Below are positions 62,458 to 64,000 of a stretch of 64,000 nt of DNA, one piece after another. A model generated the notes under the pieces. It worked only from the letters and a program-made list of their open reading frames with translations, was not told the DNA's origin and did not search any database. Positions within the stretch are counted from its first letter, which is position 1. Each line of letters begins with the position of its first letter. A program made the translations under genes and the position numbers. The stretch is from Antedon mediterranea (Eukaryota > Echinodermata > Crinoidea > Comatulida > Antedonidae): positions 193,001-257,000 of the forward strand of contig NC_092680.1 of the NCBI RefSeq assembly GCF_964355755.1, in the 5' to 3' direction.

Positions 62458-64000
62458 GTAAGACCTGTGTGAATCATGTTTTAACATAAGATTTATATTG
62501 TTTACATAAACATACTTTTAATGCCATGATTGGATACTAGACTCAAAGTTTAATTAGAATCGTGATTCATGTTGAATCATGCCTAGGAGTTAGTTTTGTG
62601 TTGTGCTACTGCTAAAGACCACTAATTCATGTTGAATCAATCATGCCTAGGAGTTAGTTTTGTGTTGTGCTACTGCTAAAGACCACTAATTCATGTTGAA
62701 TCATGCCTAGGAGTTAGTTTTGTGTTGTGCTACTGCTAAAGACCACTAATTCATGTTGAATCATGCCTAGGAGTTAGTTTTGTGTTGTGCTACTGCTAAA
62801 GACCACTAATTCATGTTGAATCATGCCTAGGAGTTAGTTTTGTTTTGTGCTACTCCTAAAGACCACTAATTCATGTTGAATCATGCCTAGGAGTTAGTTT
62901 TGTGTTGTGCTACTGCTAAAGACCACTAATTCATGTTGAATCATGCCTAGGAGTTAGTTTTGTGTTGTGCTACTCCTAAAGACCACTAATTCATGTTGAA
63001 TCATGCCTAGGAGTTAGTTTTGTGTTGTGCTACTGCTAAAGACCACTAATTCATGTTGAATCATGCCTAGGAGTTAGTTTTGTGTTGTGCTACTGCTAAA
63101 GACCACTAATTCATGTTGAATCAATCATGCCTAGGAGTTAGTTTTGTGTTGTGCTACTGCTAAAGACCACTAATTCATGTTGAATCATGCCTAGGAGTTA
63201 GTTTTGTGTTGTGCTACTCCTAAAGACCACTAATTCATGTTGAATCATGCCTAGGAGTTAGTTTTGTGTTGTGCTACTGCTAAAGACCACTAATTCATGT
63301 TGAATCATGCCTAGGAGTTAGTTTTGTGTTGTGCTACTGCTAAAGACCACTAATTCATGTTGAATCATGCCTAGGAGTTAGTTTTGTGTTGTGCTACTCC
63401 TAAAGACCACTAATTCATGTTGAATCATGCCTAGGAGTTAGTTTTGTGTTGTGCTACTGCTAAAGACCACTAATTCATGTTGAATCATGCCTAGGAGTTA
63501 GTTTTGTGTTGTGCTACTGCTAAAGACCACTAATTCATGTTGAATCATGCCTAGGAGTTAGTTTTGTGTTGTGCTACTGCTAAAGACCACTAATTCATGT
63601 TGAATCATGCCTAGGAGTTAGTTTTGTGTTGTGCTACTCCTAAAGACCACTAATTCATGTTGAATCATGCCTAGGAGTTAGTTTTGTGTTGTGCTACTGC
63701 TAAAGACCACTAATTCATGTTGAATCATGCCTAGGAGTTAGTTTTGTGTTGTGCTACTGCTAAAGACCACTAATTCATGTTGAATCATGCCTAGGAGTTA
63801 GTTTTGTGTTGTGCTACTCCTAAAGACCACTAATTCATGTTGAATCATGCCTAGGAGTTAGTTTTGTGTTGTGCTACTCCTAAAGACCACTAATTCATGT
63901 TGAATCATGCCTAGGAGTTAGTTTTGTGTTGTGCTACTGCTAAAGACCACTAATTCATGTTGAATCATGCCTAGGAGTTAGTTTTGTGTTGTGCTACTGC
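62458..64000 (+). other. RhoGEF intron 29 (runs off the window)
   Basis: After about 115 bp it consists wholly of the 60-bp array, which continues past base 64000. Confidence 0.9.
62572..64000. repeat. Minisatellite, 24 or more copies of 60 bp, open at the right edge
   Basis: The unit contains AATTCATGTTGAATCATGCC, TAGGAGTTAGTTTTGTGTTG and TGCTACTGCTAAAGACCACT. Copies are nearly identical, with a G/C variant (ACTGCTAAAG or ACTCCTAAAG). A 4-bp insertion (AATCAATCATG) is seen in the boundaries near 62637 and 63120. Confidence 0.97.

Overview
The window is animal nuclear DNA. It is AT-rich, its genes are split into many short exons with GT-AG introns, and it is crowded with minisatellites and non-autonomous transposons. 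Nothing bacterial or viral is visible. An invertebrate deuterostome, most likely an echinoderm, fits best. This is inferred from the strong match of the large gene to the vertebrate AKAP13/ARHGEF28 RhoGEFs, the frequent 'taggcctag'-type words, the TTAGGG repeats and the transposon types. It is not proven from the sequence.

Two protein genes are arranged head to head. On the minus strand (332-2923) is a complete 7-exon gene for a 421-residue six-bladed kelch protein, closest to the KLHDC1/KLHDC2 type as I recall those sequences. Every intron is phase 1, and most internal exons encode exactly one kelch blade. On the plus strand, starting at 3211 and running off the right edge, is a very large Rho guanine nucleotide exchange factor gene of the AKAP13/ARHGEF28 (p190RhoGEF) family. 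I traced 29 coding exons (1,039 codons) whose phases all join without a break. They give the conserved N-terminal domain with an ankyrin-like segment, a long acidic and serine-rich linker, a C1 zinc finger at residues 701-748, and the first two thirds of the DH catalytic domain (from about residue 905). The rest of DH, the PH domain and the C-terminus lie beyond base 64000. The 287 bp between the two start codons holds octamer, E2F-like, E-box, CRE-like and YY1-like words and is probably a shared bidirectional promoter.

About 95% of the window is intron. The introns carry at least 15 tandem arrays with units of 18 to 90 bp. Among them are a perfect 17 x 18 bp array, a 13 x 39 bp array with a potential G-quadruplex in each unit, a 12 x 67 bp array with an alternating dimeric variant pattern, a 17 x 46 bp array, a 77 bp array and an open-ended 60 bp array at the right edge. 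Transposon-like elements include a 1.46 kb foldback element (3602-5060), a 16-bp-TIR MITE (1592-1783), two elements flanked by TTAA (14105-14735 and 59017-59621, the second convincingly piggyBac-like), an 898 bp element with about 37 bp TIRs (25658-26555), three copies of one 130-150 bp MITE family, a tRNA-derived SINE cluster (53705-54506), a 5S-rRNA-derived sequence (46660-46750), and a well-delimited non-autonomous Helitron (55561-57098) that begins 15 bp past a splice donor.

I found no operon, CRISPR array, defence island or clearly new multi-gene system. The points most worth a second look are the Helitron beside the splice site, the one-blade-per-exon kelch gene, the G4 minisatellite, the dimeric higher-order repeat, the SINE cluster bracketed by 70 bp direct repeats, and a one-residue insertion in the C1 zinc finger.
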